The position numbers were made by a program, and so were the translations under genes. From Deltaproteobacteria bacterium (GTDB lineage Bacteria > Myxococcota > B64-G9): a stretch of DNA of 58,409 bases. The first letter of the stretch is position 1; the number at the start of each line of letters is the position of its first letter. The DNA lies in the NCBI GenBank assembly GCA_019314375.1, contig JAFCZJ010000022.1, positions 1-58,409 on the forward strand, in the 5' to 3' direction. Below are positions 15,900 through 25,500 of the stretch, in pieces. The notes under the pieces are model-generated. The model saw only the letters and a program-made list of their open reading frames with translations. It searched no databases and was not told the origin of the DNA.

Positions 15900-17657
15900 A
15901 TGAACAAACCGGCCAGAACCCTCGCGCTTCTCGCTTCCTTCTTTCTGTACTCCGCCTGCGCCCAGGATCCAAATTGCGAAAATGATCGGGATTGCGACCC
16001 TGGCTCCATTTGCGTCTCCGGGCACTGCGAAGTGCACGGACTGCCTGACGCCGGAGTCGACGCCGGAGTCGACGCCGGAGTCGATGCGGGCGTCGATGCG
16101 GGCGTCGATGCGGGCGTCGATGCGGGCGTCGATTCGGGCGTCGATGCAGGCGTCGATGCGGGGGTCGATTCGGGGGTCGATGCGGGCGTCGATGCGGGCG
16201 TCGATGCGGGCGTCGATGCAGGCGTCGATGCAGGCGTCGATGCAGGCGACCAGGCCGGAGATATCGACCCTGAAACCTGCGTGGATCAGGACGAGGATGG
16301 CTATGGCCTGGGTGTAACCTGCCTGGGTCCAGACTGCGCCCCCGATGATTCGACTCGATATCCAGGAGCCACGGAAACCTGCAACGGCCTGGACGACGAC
16401 TGCGACGGCCTCATCGACGATGATGGCGTTTGCCCGCAAGCCAATCCCTACCTCTGGGTCTTTGTGCTGGCCGGACAATCCAACATGGTGGGTCTTGGGA
16501 TCAACGCGGAACTAAGCGCGGCGGACGCAAGCGTGCGGCCCGCTACCTATGTGTTCTGCGATTTCGTGGGGGGACACGCCAACTCCAACTGCCTCAGTTG
16601 GCATGATTTGGCTCCAGGTTTCGGCGTGGACCCAGGCCGATTCGGACCGGAGCTGACATTCGGGCACCGCCTGCACGAACTTTGGCCCAATCGGGCCATC
16701 GCCATCATCAAGGTGGCCGTGGGAGCAACCACGCTGAGTGAGCCCTGGGCCGCCAATTCAGGATATCTTTACCAAGCCCTCATCAATCAGGTGAACACGC
16801 AAATGAACGATCTGCGCATCGCATGGAGTCCACGGATCGCGGGCTTTGTGTGGATGCAAGGAGAGTCTGACGCATGTTCCTCCGATGATGCCCGCGACTA
16901 CTACAATAATTTGCGCGCCCTGGTCGGAGCACTGCGCTCGGATTTGGGGCTGGATCTGATGCCCATCACAGCTGGACTCATCGTGGATGATCCCATCTGG
17001 CCCGAAGCCGACGAAGTGCGCGACGCCACCATTCTCGTGGCTGAACAGTTGGGCCCCATGGACGTCGTGGAAACCACGGACCTGCCGCGGCATGCCGAAG
17101 ATCCGGCCCACTACAACACGGCTGGCAGCCTGGCGCTGGGCCGACGCTTCGCCGACAGCGTACACACCGGCCTGGCGGACTTGCAGTGGGACTTTCCCGC
17201 CGACTTTTCTTCCGCCCCGGGAGATAACTTTTGGCGTTACGGGACCTGCGCAAACAGCGCCTGCAGTTGGCTGACTTGGGACAGTTTTTGGGGGAGATGG
17301 GAAAACGCGGATGAAAGCGTGCTCATCGGGGAGGGATGGATTCGGCCAGGGGACCAGCAACAAGCAGAGCTTTCCTGGTGGGCACCCGCCGATGGCCGCA
17401 TTGAAATCACGGCTTCGGCAAACCTGCTCAACGCCGGCGGCGGCGGATCTCTTGTCCTTGTCACCCGGGATGACCGGATCCTCATGGGCCCGGTCCAGGT
17501 CACGCCCTCGACGCCAGCCGAGATCAACTTAATCTTGGATGTTCAACAAGGTCATCAAATCAGATTCATCACGGATTCCGGCGCAACAGCGGACGGGGTT
17601 TTGGACATCACCAATTGGCAGATATCAATTCACATGTCGCATGTTGCAGGCGATTGA
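15900..17657 (+). CDS. secreted SGNH/SASA-type acetylesterase-like lipoprotein with DAGV repeats
   Basis: A 585-residue exported protein. A hydrophobic signal ends in LYSAC, a possible lipobox with Cys20. A small Cys-rich segment precedes seventeen tandem DAGV/DSGV units (about residues 50-117). Next comes a MopE-like putative metal-binding repeat (DQDEDGYG ... CNGLDDDCDGLIDDDG, about residues 130-175). Residues about 180-420 form a sialate-O-acetylesterase-like SGNH hydrolase with LAGQSNMVG (nucleophile Ser), WMQGESD and the C-terminal catalytic His in AHYNTAG. The final 150 residues are a beta-rich domain. It probably removes acetyl or acyl groups from extracellular polysaccharide. Start: ATG at 15900, with no close strong ribosome site. 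Confidence 0.8.
   Translation: MNKPARTLALLASFFLYSACAQDPNCENDRDCDPGSICVSGHCEVHGLPDAGVDAGVDAGVDAGVDAGVDAGVDAGVDSGVDAGVDAGVDSGVDAGVDAGVDAGVDAGVDAGVDAGDQAGDIDPETCVDQDEDGYGLGVTCLGPDCAPDDSTRYPGATETCNGLDDDCDGLIDDDGVCPQANPYLWVFVLAGQSNMVGLGINAELSAADASVRPATYVFCDFVGGHANSNCLSWHDLAPGFGVDPGRFGPELTFGHRLHELWPNRAIAIIKVAVGATTLSEPWAANSGYLYQALINQVNTQMNDLRIAWSPRIAGFVWMQGESDACSSDDARDYYNNLRALVGALRSDLGLDLMPITAGLIVDDPIWPEADEVRDATILVAEQLGPMDVVETTDLPRHAEDPAHYNTAGSLALGRRFADSVHTGLADLQWDFPADFSSAPGDNFWRYGTCANSACSWLTWDSFWGRWENADESVLIGEGWIRPGDQQQAELSWWAPADGRIEITASANLLNAGGGGSLVLVTRDDRILMGPVQVTPSTPAEINLILDVQQGHQIRFITDSGATADGVLDITNWQISIHMSHVAGD
16047..16250 (+). repeat. 12-bp coding tandem repeat, 17 units (DAGV)
   Basis: Seventeen 12-bp units encoding D-A/S-G-V, with sequence drift between GTCGACGCCGGA-, GTCGATGCGGGC- and GTCGATGCAGGC-type units. 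It forms the linker between the signal region and the esterase. Units are in frame, so copy-number change would not disrupt the gene. Confidence 0.9.
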
Positions 17658-17682
17658 TTACAGACTCCACACCAGGGAGCCC

Positions 17683-19869
17683 ATGATGAGAGCCACCTTC
17701 CCATTCTTGTTCGTCAGCATGATCCTGACCCTTGCGCTGACTGCCTGCGGCGAAACCAAAGACAACACCTGCACCGACTGCGACGATCAGGACCCCTGCA
17801 CCCTTGACAGCTGCGTCGAGGGCCAGTGTGTGCATGAAAACACCTGCGCCTGCCGTAACGACGACGACTGTGACGATGCAGACGCCTGCACCTACGACAC
17901 CTGCGAGGGCGGTCAGTGCGCACACCAGGAAATTTGCGTCTGCGAACAAGATTCAGATTGCGACGACAGCAATCCATGCACGAACGACAGCTGCCTACAG
18001 GGTCACTGTACCCGCGACTACAACACGGCTGCCTGCGACGACGGAATCGCTTGCACCGAAAACGATCACTGCGACACAGGCAGCTGCGTGGGCCAGGCCA
18101 TCAACTGCGACGACGGCAATCCCTGTACCGCCGACTCCTGCGACAACGGCGAATGCACACACCAGGAAATTTGCTCCTGTAATCAAGATTCAGATTGCGA
18201 CGACGACGATCCCTGCACCGACGACGCCTGCGACAACAGCGAATGCACACACCAAAGCATCTGCGCCTGCGTCGAAGATGTGGATTGCGACGACGACGAT
18301 CCTTGCACCGACGACGCCTGCGACAACGGCGAATGCACACACCAGAACACCTGCGCCTGCGTACACGATTCGGATTGCGACGACGGCAATCTCTGCACCG
18401 ATGACGACTGCAACGAGCAAAACACCTGCACCAACACCGCGAACAGCCTTCCCTGCGACGACGACAATGTCTGCACCGAAAACGACACGTGCAGCGAAGG
18501 CAGCTGCTCGGGCACCGACATCTGCGGCGGCTGCGATCCGGTCGCCCTGCCCGAACCGGTCCCCATGGCCCCTTTGCCTGGTGAAACCAACCCCGGCCGC
18601 AGCGAGTTCACCACCACCAACGGCTTTGCGGACGACTACATCTACAGCGCGAACAATGAGTTCAAGGTCGGCACCCGGCAAGAGTGGGGCGGCACCATCA
18701 TTTTTTTCGGTCAAAACATCAATGACTGGGCAGGCCGCAACAACACAAACACCATCGACGCCAACGACACGGGACGCGAGGTGCAGGTGGCGTTCTATGA
18801 TCCGGACCGAGCCATGCAGGACTGTGCTTGGGACGCATCCTGCGCCTCGTCCGGCACCAATTGCGAGTTTTCCATCACCTTCCTGGGATGGAATCCCGTT
18901 CAAGGAGGCAATCGCTGCAACAGGGGCTCCGGCGTTGAGGACGTGGTCAGCCAGGACGGGGTGCAGACGGTCACGACCCTTCCTCTGTTCTGGAATCCCA
19001 ACTGGGATCTAGAGAACTGCTCAGACTTGGCATGCGATGATCCGAACTTGCGCGAGCGCCGCTCGGACGTCCGGGTGGAACAGCGCATGCGCTTCGTTCG
19101 CAGCCACGTGGTGGAGTTGCAATACACCCTGACCAACCTCGGCGACCTGAACCACAGGTCAACCGCCCAGGAGATGCCCACCGTCTACACCGCCAACGGA
19201 AACAACGGTCCGGACCTGTGGCGACTGTTTAACTCCGAAGGAACGGAAATCGCCATCGACGTACCGGGCAACGACGGCTTTTTCTACAAAAACTACAGCT
19301 CCCCGGGCGGCTGGTCCTGCATGCAAAACACCAACCTGGACTACGGCGTGGGCCTGTATTCGGAAAACCGCCTGCCCAACGCCCAGGGCTGGCAAAACAG
19401 AGGCCTGCCCTTCAACAACTTCCGCCCTGTTTTTCCCTTCGGCCTCCCCCCATACGGCGAAGTCATCGCTCGGTCTTATTTGATCCTGGGCAGCAAAACC
19501 ACGATCGAAGCCGAGGCCGCATGGCTGGACCAAAATCTGGCCCCCTTCGGCTGGCTCGACGGCCCCACGGCCGATCAAAGCGTCAACGCTTCGTTTTCGG
19601 TCTCCGGCTGGGTCCTGGACAACAAAGGCATAAGTGCCATGGAGGCCATCATCGACGGCAGCCAGGTAACGGCCTTATCCCACGGCAACGCCCGCTCAGA
19701 TGTTTGCCTGGTCTGGCCCGCCTACCCGAGCTGTCCCAACGCAGGCTTTACCGGCAACGTGAACGTCTCAGGCCTGAGCGCCTGCCAACATCTCTTGGAA
19801 ATCCGCGCCACCGACACGGACGGCAACCAGCGCATCATCGCCCGCCAGCGAATCGTCGTCACTGAGTAG
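17683..19869 (+). CDS. Cys-rich repeat lipoprotein
   Basis: A 728-residue predicted lipoprotein: signal peptide with lipobox LTAC (Cys22), then about eight Cys-rich repeats of the form DCDDxxPCTxDxCxxGxCxH (residues about 28-285). The C-terminal 440 residues form a beta-rich region with many aromatic and Asn residues, and a last Ig-like segment (SFSVSGWVLDNKGISAMEAIIDG). ATG at 17683 (or 17686) follows GGGAG by 3-6 nt and gives a canonical signal; the upstream frame overlaps the esterase gene. The repeat type is common in myxobacterial cell-surface proteins and probably depends on disulphides or metal binding. Catalytic function not recognised. Confidence 0.8.
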   Translation: MMRATFPFLFVSMILTLALTACGETKDNTCTDCDDQDPCTLDSCVEGQCVHENTCACRNDDDCDDADACTYDTCEGGQCAHQEICVCEQDSDCDDSNPCTNDSCLQGHCTRDYNTAACDDGIACTENDHCDTGSCVGQAINCDDGNPCTADSCDNGECTHQEICSCNQDSDCDDDDPCTDDACDNSECTHQSICACVEDVDCDDDDPCTDDACDNGECTHQNTCACVHDSDCDDGNLCTDDDCNEQNTCTNTANSLPCDDDNVCTENDTCSEGSCSGTDICGGCDPVALPEPVPMAPLPGETNPGRSEFTTTNGFADDYIYSANNEFKVGTRQEWGGTIIFFGQNINDWAGRNNTNTIDANDTGREVQVAFYDPDRAMQDCAWDASCASSGTNCEFSITFLGWNPVQGGNRCNRGSGVEDVVSQDGVQTVTTLPLFWNPNWDLENCSDLACDDPNLRERRSDVRVEQRMRFVRSHVVELQYTLTNLGDLNHRSTAQEMPTVYTANGNNGPDLWRLFNSEGTEIAIDVPGNDGFFYKNYSSPGGWSCMQNTNLDYGVGLYSENRLPNAQGWQNRGLPFNNFRPVFPFGLPPYGEVIARSYLILGSKTTIEAEAAWLDQNLAPFGWLDGPTADQSVNASFSVSGWVLDNKGISAMEAIIDGSQVTALSHGNARSDVCLVWPAYPSCPNAGFTGNVNVSGLSACQHLLEIRATDTDGNQRIIARQRIVVTE

Positions 19870-19886
19870 CAAAACTTGCCCTCTCC

Positions 19887-19915
19887 TTGACCGAACACGG
19901 ACCAGCCCTTAAGAT
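19887..19915 (+). promoter_or_regulatory. promoter of maf-divIVA-peptidase operon
   Basis: TTGACC (19887-19892), 17-nt spacer, TAAGAT (19910-19915), about 40 nt before the maf start codon. Confidence 0.55.
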
Positions 19916-19954
19916 GTGTCTCCGTGGGCGTTTGCTGGCTCACAGAAGGGCTCC

Positions 19955-20593
19955 ATGAACCCAAGCTCAGAAAGCAGCATCTTGATCCTGGCCTCGGCCT
20001 CGCCGCGGCGAAGGGACCTGTTGAATTTAGCGGGTGTACCTCACAGGATTCAGGCCGCCGAGGTGGATGAGACCGCAGGCCTTGCTGAAGATGCGAAGGA
20101 CTACGCCCTTCGCATGGCGCAGACCAAGGCACAAGCTCTGGCCGACAAGCATCCACGGTCCTGGATTTTGGCGGCGGACACGGTGGTGGTCATCGACGGA
20201 AAAACGCTGGGCAAGCCTGCCGACCGTGATTCCGGGCGCTCCATGCTCAAAAGCTTGAGTGGTCGTGCACATGAGGTCTTCAGCGCTGTGGCCCTCCTGG
20301 GCCCGGACCAAACCCAGCACCAACTCCTGGCGCGCACCGAGGTGCGATTCAGGACCCTCGACGAGCGGCTCATCGAAGCTTACTTGGACACGGGTGAACC
20401 TTTCGACAAAGCCGGTGCCTACGGCATTCAGGGCCAGGGTGCCATGCTAGTGAAGTCCATCAGCGGATCCTATACCAACGTTGTCGGCCTGCCCCTTTGT
20501 GAGACCATTGAGCTCTTAGAGCAAGTCGGCGTCTACTCGCCCTTTGCGGTACAGGGGCAACAGCAACATGCCATCGCGGGAGGTCACGGATGA
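19955..20593 (+). CDS. maf: Maf-family nucleotide pyrophosphatase
   Basis: A 212-residue Maf/HAM1-like protein that hydrolyses non-canonical or dTTP/UTP-type nucleotides. Motifs: LASASPRRRDLL near residue 12, AEVDET, ILAADTVVVIDGKTLGKP near residue 72, and DKAGAYGIQGQGAML in the C-terminal half. Start ATG 19955 is preceded by AGAAGGG; the longer frame to 19916 adds 13 residues without homology. The stop overlaps the DivIVA start by ATGA. Confidence 0.93.
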   Translation: MNPSSESSILILASASPRRRDLLNLAGVPHRIQAAEVDETAGLAEDAKDYALRMAQTKAQALADKHPRSWILAADTVVVIDGKTLGKPADRDSGRSMLKSLSGRAHEVFSAVALLGPDQTQHQLLARTEVRFRTLDERLIEAYLDTGEPFDKAGAYGIQGQGAMLVKSISGSYTNVVGLPLCETIELLEQVGVYSPFAVQGQQQHAIAGGHG

Positions 20594-21423
20594 AAATCAC
20601 CCCCATCGACATCCGACAGCAACAGTTTGGGCGCAGTTTCCGAGGCCTGGATGGCAGAGAAGTGGATTCGTTCTTGAATTTGGTCTCTGACGAGCTGGAA
20701 ACCCTGCAACGAGAGAACAACCGATTCAAGGAAGAGCTGGCCCGAACCATGCGCATCGTCGAAGAACATCGCGAGCGAGAGCGCACCTTAAAAGAAACCA
20801 TGATCACGGCCCAGCGTATCACCGACGACATCAAGGAAAGTGCCCGCAAAGAGGCCGAGATCATCATCTCCCGGGCGGAGATTCAGGCAGAAAAGATTAT
20901 CCATGCGGCCAACGACCGACTGGTCAAGGTCATCGAAGACATTAACGAAATGAAGCGACAGCGCGATCAGTTGCAAGCTGGTTTGACGAATCTGGTAGAG
21001 AGCCACCGCAAACTGCTTCGCGAAGTTCATGAAGAAAAAAGCGCCGAACTCTTTGTCGGCATTGAAGAACTGCGGCAACGTCGGGCCCGCCTGCACGCGG
21101 AAGTGCAAGAGGTATTGGAAGCCCACGCCAGCCTGCTGGGCCTGGAACGTGAACGAGAGACCGAAGACGTGCGTGAAGAAGTCGAGCGCCTCCGCAGCCT
21201 GCAAACCAACCTCATGTCTCGAATCCAAGGCGCCATCGACACCCACTCCAAGCTACTGGAAGCAAGAGAAGAAGCGGAAGGCCGAGATCGCTCCATCTAC
21301 CCGGTAGAAAACAGCCTGCGGGTCTTTCGACGACCCAGCAAAGATGAGGATGGGGATACGAAACAAGCGACAAGTCATGAAGACGATGACACAGAAGAGC
21401 AGGCCAAGGAAAAGGTCCGGTGA
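20590..21423 (+). CDS. DivIVA-domain coiled-coil protein
   Basis: A 277-residue protein. The N-terminal DivIVA domain is MKITPIDIRQQQFGRSFRGL with the membrane-contact loop and DGREVDSFLNLVSDEL. A long coiled coil follows to about residue 235 (rich in Glu, Arg, Leu heptads), and the C-terminus is an acidic tail. DivIVA proteins sense negative membrane curvature and recruit division or polarity factors. Although best known from Gram-positives, homologs occur in deltaproteobacteria. Coupled to maf upstream and to the peptidase gene downstream by 4-nt overlaps. Confidence 0.9.
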   Translation: MKITPIDIRQQQFGRSFRGLDGREVDSFLNLVSDELETLQRENNRFKEELARTMRIVEEHRERERTLKETMITAQRITDDIKESARKEAEIIISRAEIQAEKIIHAANDRLVKVIEDINEMKRQRDQLQAGLTNLVESHRKLLREVHEEKSAELFVGIEELRQRRARLHAEVQEVLEAHASLLGLERERETEDVREEVERLRSLQTNLMSRIQGAIDTHSKLLEAREEAEGRDRSIYPVENSLRVFRRPSKDEDGDTKQATSHEDDDTEEQAKEKVR

Positions 21424-22364
21424 AACCCGTCGCGGTCCTGCTTCTGGGACTGACCCTACTTATAAATGGGCCTGCGCAAGCCCAAAGCGCTCCAAACGAT
21501 TGCTCCATCTCAAGCCACAACTTTCGTTACTGCGTCGAGCCATCCCAGCGCGGCTTGGCTGAATCCTTATCCAAAGTCGCGGAAACCTACCGCCGCAAGG
21601 TTCAGGCCGATCTGGGTCGAACGCTCGCCGGCAACACACGGGTGGTGGTGGCTCGAGGACTGGCGAAAATGAGGGCCGCGGCCCCGAAAGGCACACGAGT
21701 CCCCCCTTGGGCCGCGGGCATGGCCTTTTCCCGACGCAACCTGATCTTGCTGCGAGTTGAGAACAGAAGGGGCGCGGTAAACGACATCACAAAGGTTTTT
21801 GTGCACGAATTGGCCCACCTGGCTTTGGACCAGGCCGTGAACTTCCGTCGCTTACCGCGATGGTTCCACGAAGGCTTCGCCATCCATCATTCGGGTGAAT
21901 GGTCTATGGGAAGAACCACGGCCCTGGCCCATGGGGTCTTGTCGAATCGATTGTTCAGCCTGGAAGCCTTAACCGAATCTTTCCCCGACAAACCCCCGGA
22001 TGTGGATCTGGCTTACGCACAAAGCATCGACTTCGTCGCATTCCTCCTCCATCGATTCGGTCGAGAGCGCTTTCGCAAACTCATCGGCCTCCTGGGGCAG
22101 GATTGGCCCTTCCTGCTGGGCGTAGAAGAAGCCTATGACATGGGCATCTTCAAACTTGAGCAGGAGTGGCATGGTGATTTAAAAATGCGCTTCACTTGGA
22201 TTCCCTTTCTGACGGGCACCGCGACCCTGTGGTTCTTGGCCAGCCTTGTCTTCATCGCCGCCTACCTTCGCCGACGGCGAACCAAGCGCCTTGGCCGGGC
22301 CCTGCTCGATGCCCAAGAAGATGAGGACGTGCCCGATCCGCCATTGACACCATTCAGTCCCTGA
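21420..22364 (+). CDS. exported peptidase MA-like zinc metallopeptidase with C-terminal membrane anchor
   Basis: A 314-residue protein starting with GTG inside a GTGA overlap. The signal peptide (residues 1-22, ending PAQAQ) is followed by an extracytoplasmic domain with the gluzincin-type HELAH motif (residues 129-133) and a downstream Glu in WFHEGFA (Glu151). These are the expected zinc ligands and catalytic Glu of the peptidase_MA family. A transmembrane helix at about residues 262-284 precedes a basic RRRRTKR stretch and a short acidic cytoplasmic tail. Operon position after a DivIVA-domain gene suggests a role in envelope growth, but this is inference. Confidence 0.8.
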   Translation: MKPVAVLLLGLTLLINGPAQAQSAPNDCSISSHNFRYCVEPSQRGLAESLSKVAETYRRKVQADLGRTLAGNTRVVVARGLAKMRAAAPKGTRVPPWAAGMAFSRRNLILLRVENRRGAVNDITKVFVHELAHLALDQAVNFRRLPRWFHEGFAIHHSGEWSMGRTTALAHGVLSNRLFSLEALTESFPDKPPDVDLAYAQSIDFVAFLLHRFGRERFRKLIGLLGQDWPFLLGVEEAYDMGIFKLEQEWHGDLKMRFTWIPFLTGTATLWFLASLVFIAAYLRRRRTKRLGRALLDAQEDEDVPDPPLTPFSP

Positions 22365-22401
22365 GCAGGCAGGGACAAAACACTGATTATGCCAGCATAA
22401 C

Positions 22402-22441
22402 GTGGCACTAAACGAATCAAAAAACGATTCGTAAATGCCAC
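22402..22441. promoter_or_regulatory. 40-nt interrupted dyad in intergenic region
   Basis: GTGGCA (22402-22407) pairs with TGCCAC (22436-22441), and inside it ACGAATC (22412-22418) pairs with GATTCGT (22426-22432). It lies 38 nt after the peptidase stop and 109 nt before the TPR gene. There is no T-run, so an operator or mRNA end structure is as likely as a terminator. A TATAAT-like hexamer at 22503-22508 may serve the TPR gene, but no good -35 is seen. Confidence 0.4.
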
Positions 22442-22549
22442 TAACACCGAAAATCCATGGAAAAACCACCAGGACTGTGATAATTCCATGCGGCACGGCG
22501 AATATAATCAAAAGGCGTCCCAGCGACCGCCAGCGCGGAGGGTGGAGAT

Positions 22550-25500
22550 ATGACATCCGACGACCAGAACCCCAAGACTCCCGAAGAACAGATCCAGCCT
22601 GAGGCAGCTGTTCAGCCCGAGACTGAGATCCAGCCCGAGACTGAGATCCAGCCCGAGACTGAGGTTCAGCCCGAGGCTGCTGTTCAGCCCGAGGCTGCTG
22701 TTCAGCCCGAGGCTGCTGTTCAGCCCGAGGCCGCTGTTCAGCCCGAGGCTGCTCTTCAGCCCGAGGCTGAGGTTCAGCCGGAGGCTGCTGTTCAGCCCGA
22801 GGCTGCTCTTCAGCCCGAGGCTGCTCTTCAGCCCGAGGCTGAGGTTCAGCCCGAGGCCGCTGTTCAGCCCGAGGCTGCTCTTCAGCCCGAGGCTGAGGTT
22901 CAGCCCGAGGCCGCTGTTCAGCCCGAGACTGAGGTTCAGCCCGAGGCCGCTGTTCAGCCCGAGGCCGCTGTTCAGCCCGAGGCCGCTGTTCAGCCCGAGG
23001 CCGCTGTTCAGCCCGAGGCCGCTGTTCAGCCCGAGGCTGCTGTTCAGCCCGAGGCTGCTGTTCAACCCGAGGCCGCTGTTCAGCCCGAGGCTGCTGTTCA
23101 ACCCGAGGCTGCTGTTCAGCCCGAGGCTGCTACTCAATCCGAGGCAGATGAACAGCTGGAGGAAGTGGAGCCCTTGCCCGAGGTGCAGCTCGCCGAAGAT
23201 GCCGATCTGGACAACACCCCCCTCCCCCTGCCAGGCGGCCCAGGCAGCCAACCAGCCACTTTCGATCCTCGGCAAGCACCCATTTGGCAGGGATTGCTGG
23301 CAGAGTACGAACGAGAGCTTCAAGCCATGGGCAACGACCCCGCGGGCGCCTTGTTACATTACGAATCCGGGCGCATTTGGGAAGAAAAGCTGGCCCAGCC
23401 CAAAAACGCCTACCAAAGTTACAGCGTGGCTTTCCAGCTCAACCCAAAATTGCTGCCCAACATCCGGGCCGCTCGACGCTTGGCCAGCCAAGTCGGCAAC
23501 TGGAATCTTAGCGTGCAGATTCTGGAAAGCGAACTCGAGGTCTGCAAGGATCCAACCCACAAAGCGCACCTGTTGCACGTCCGCGGCCTTATGCTTGAGG
23601 AAAAACTTGGTCGTATGGAAGAGGCCCGGGCATCCTATGATGCAGCCCTGGCTGAAGACCCCAACAACGTAGAATTCCTGCGCCAACAAGAACGACTGGC
23701 CATCAGCTCTGGCGATTGGGACAAAGTCCTAACGATACGCGGCCGACTCCTGGAGCTTCTGGATGACCCCAGGGTCAAGGTACAACTACTTTTGAGCTGT
23801 GCCCATTTGATCGAACATCAATCCTCGGACAACAAGGGCGCAGAAGCATACTTCCGACAAGTTCTTGAAATCGCCCCTGAAAACCTGCTCGCCATCCGTG
23901 GCCTGCGCGCTCTCTTTGAGCGAGGCAGCCGCTACGAAGACCAGCTCGAGGTGCTGCAAAAAGAGGCGGCCCTGACAACCGATGGTACTCGAGCTGCTCA
24001 ACTGTACTACCAGGCTGCACGTTTGCTTCGAGAGCACATCGGTGCGGAGGACAAGGCCGTCGAGGCCATCAACCAAGCACTGGCCTTAACCCCCGAAGAC
24101 CACATGCTGTTGTCCGAGCTGGCTCAAATCCATGAAGGCTCCATGCGTTGGCAAGAGCTTGTCGAAGTCATTGAGCGGCAAGTACAAATCATCACCGATC
24201 GCCAAGAACTGGTTTCCTTGCATTTCAAGCTGGGCAACCTCTTTGAGGACAAGCTATTCAACGAAGACCAGGCCATCCCAGCCTACCGAAAAGTGGTCGA
24301 GCTCAATCCCAACTACCTGCCCGCCCTGCAGGCTTTGGGTAAATTGTTCTACCGCAAAGGGAAGTGGGACGAGCTGGTGCAGATGTATGAAGTCGAATGT
24401 CGCGAAACCCAGGATCCCAAACAGCGCGCGGTCAAGATGTACAAACTGGCGGAGATCTTAGAGGAGCGCCTGAATCGCGATGATGACGCCATGCTGAAAT
24501 TCGAACAGAGCCTCGAATTGAGCCCGGGCTACCTGCCGGCCTTGAAGGCATTGGGCCGGCTCTACAACAAATACAATCGATCGGAATCGCTGATCCAAAT
24601 GTACGAAAACGAGCTGGAGATCAGCATCGATCAGGATCAGAAGGTTTTCTTATTGGATAAAATTGGCACCATTTGGGAAGAAAAACTCAACAACGTGGAC
24701 AAAGCCATCGCCACCTACCAGCGCATTTTGGAAATCTCTCCCAATTATCTGCCCGCCATCCGCACCCTGGGCAAGCTCTATGTGCGTGCCGATCGCTACG
24801 AAGACATCATCCGCATCAACGAGCTGGAGAGCCAACTGGTAAACGATCAGAAACAAGTCATCAGCTTGTTGCACCGCAATGGCGAGATTTGTGAAGAAAA
24901 GATCAATGACAAGGATCGAGCCATCGAGACCTACAAGCAGGTGCTGGCCTTGGCCCCGGCCTACTTGCCGGCCCTGCAAAGTCTGGGTCGACTCTACTTC
25001 ATCAAGGGCCTGTGGGACGATCTGATCGGCATGTATCGCCAGGAGATCGACGTCACCCTGAATGAATCCCAACAGGTCATCATGCTCTACAAAATTGGAG
25101 AGCTCTTCGAAGACAAACTGGATCAACCAGAGAAAGCAATCAGCGCATACAAAGAAGTGCTTGCCTTGCAGGGAGACTATTTCCCAGCCTTAAAAGCGCT
25201 CAACCGAATTTACTCGCGCAACCGAGACTGGGAGAACTTGCTTGAGGTGCTCACCCAAGAGGCGAGTGTCATCGAAGATCCACAACAGAAGGCCCTGGCT
25301 TTGTTTCGAGTGGCCGAAATTTGCGAGTCCCAGCTGCAGCAACCGGAACGAGCCGTGGAAACCCTCTGTAGTATCCAGCAACTCGTCCCCAATCACGGCC
25401 CCAGCATCCGCGCCTTAGAGCGACTCTACACCAAGGGCGATCAGTGGCGCGAACTGCTCGGCATCTTCGAGCAACAACTCAGCCGAGCCGGAAACGACAG

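Noticed and set aside
15786..16478. Minus-strand frame of IDAR/IDAC repeats
   Set aside because: Antisense reading of the DAGV repeat in the acetylesterase-like gene.
22592..23131. CRISPR-like regular array
   Set aside because: Units are contiguous without unique spacers, in frame and coding.
22508..23323. Long minus-strand frame of SLGLN-type repeats opposite the TPR gene
   Set aside because: Produced by the 18-bp tandem repeat read on the other strand; it overlaps a clear TPR gene and has no start signal.
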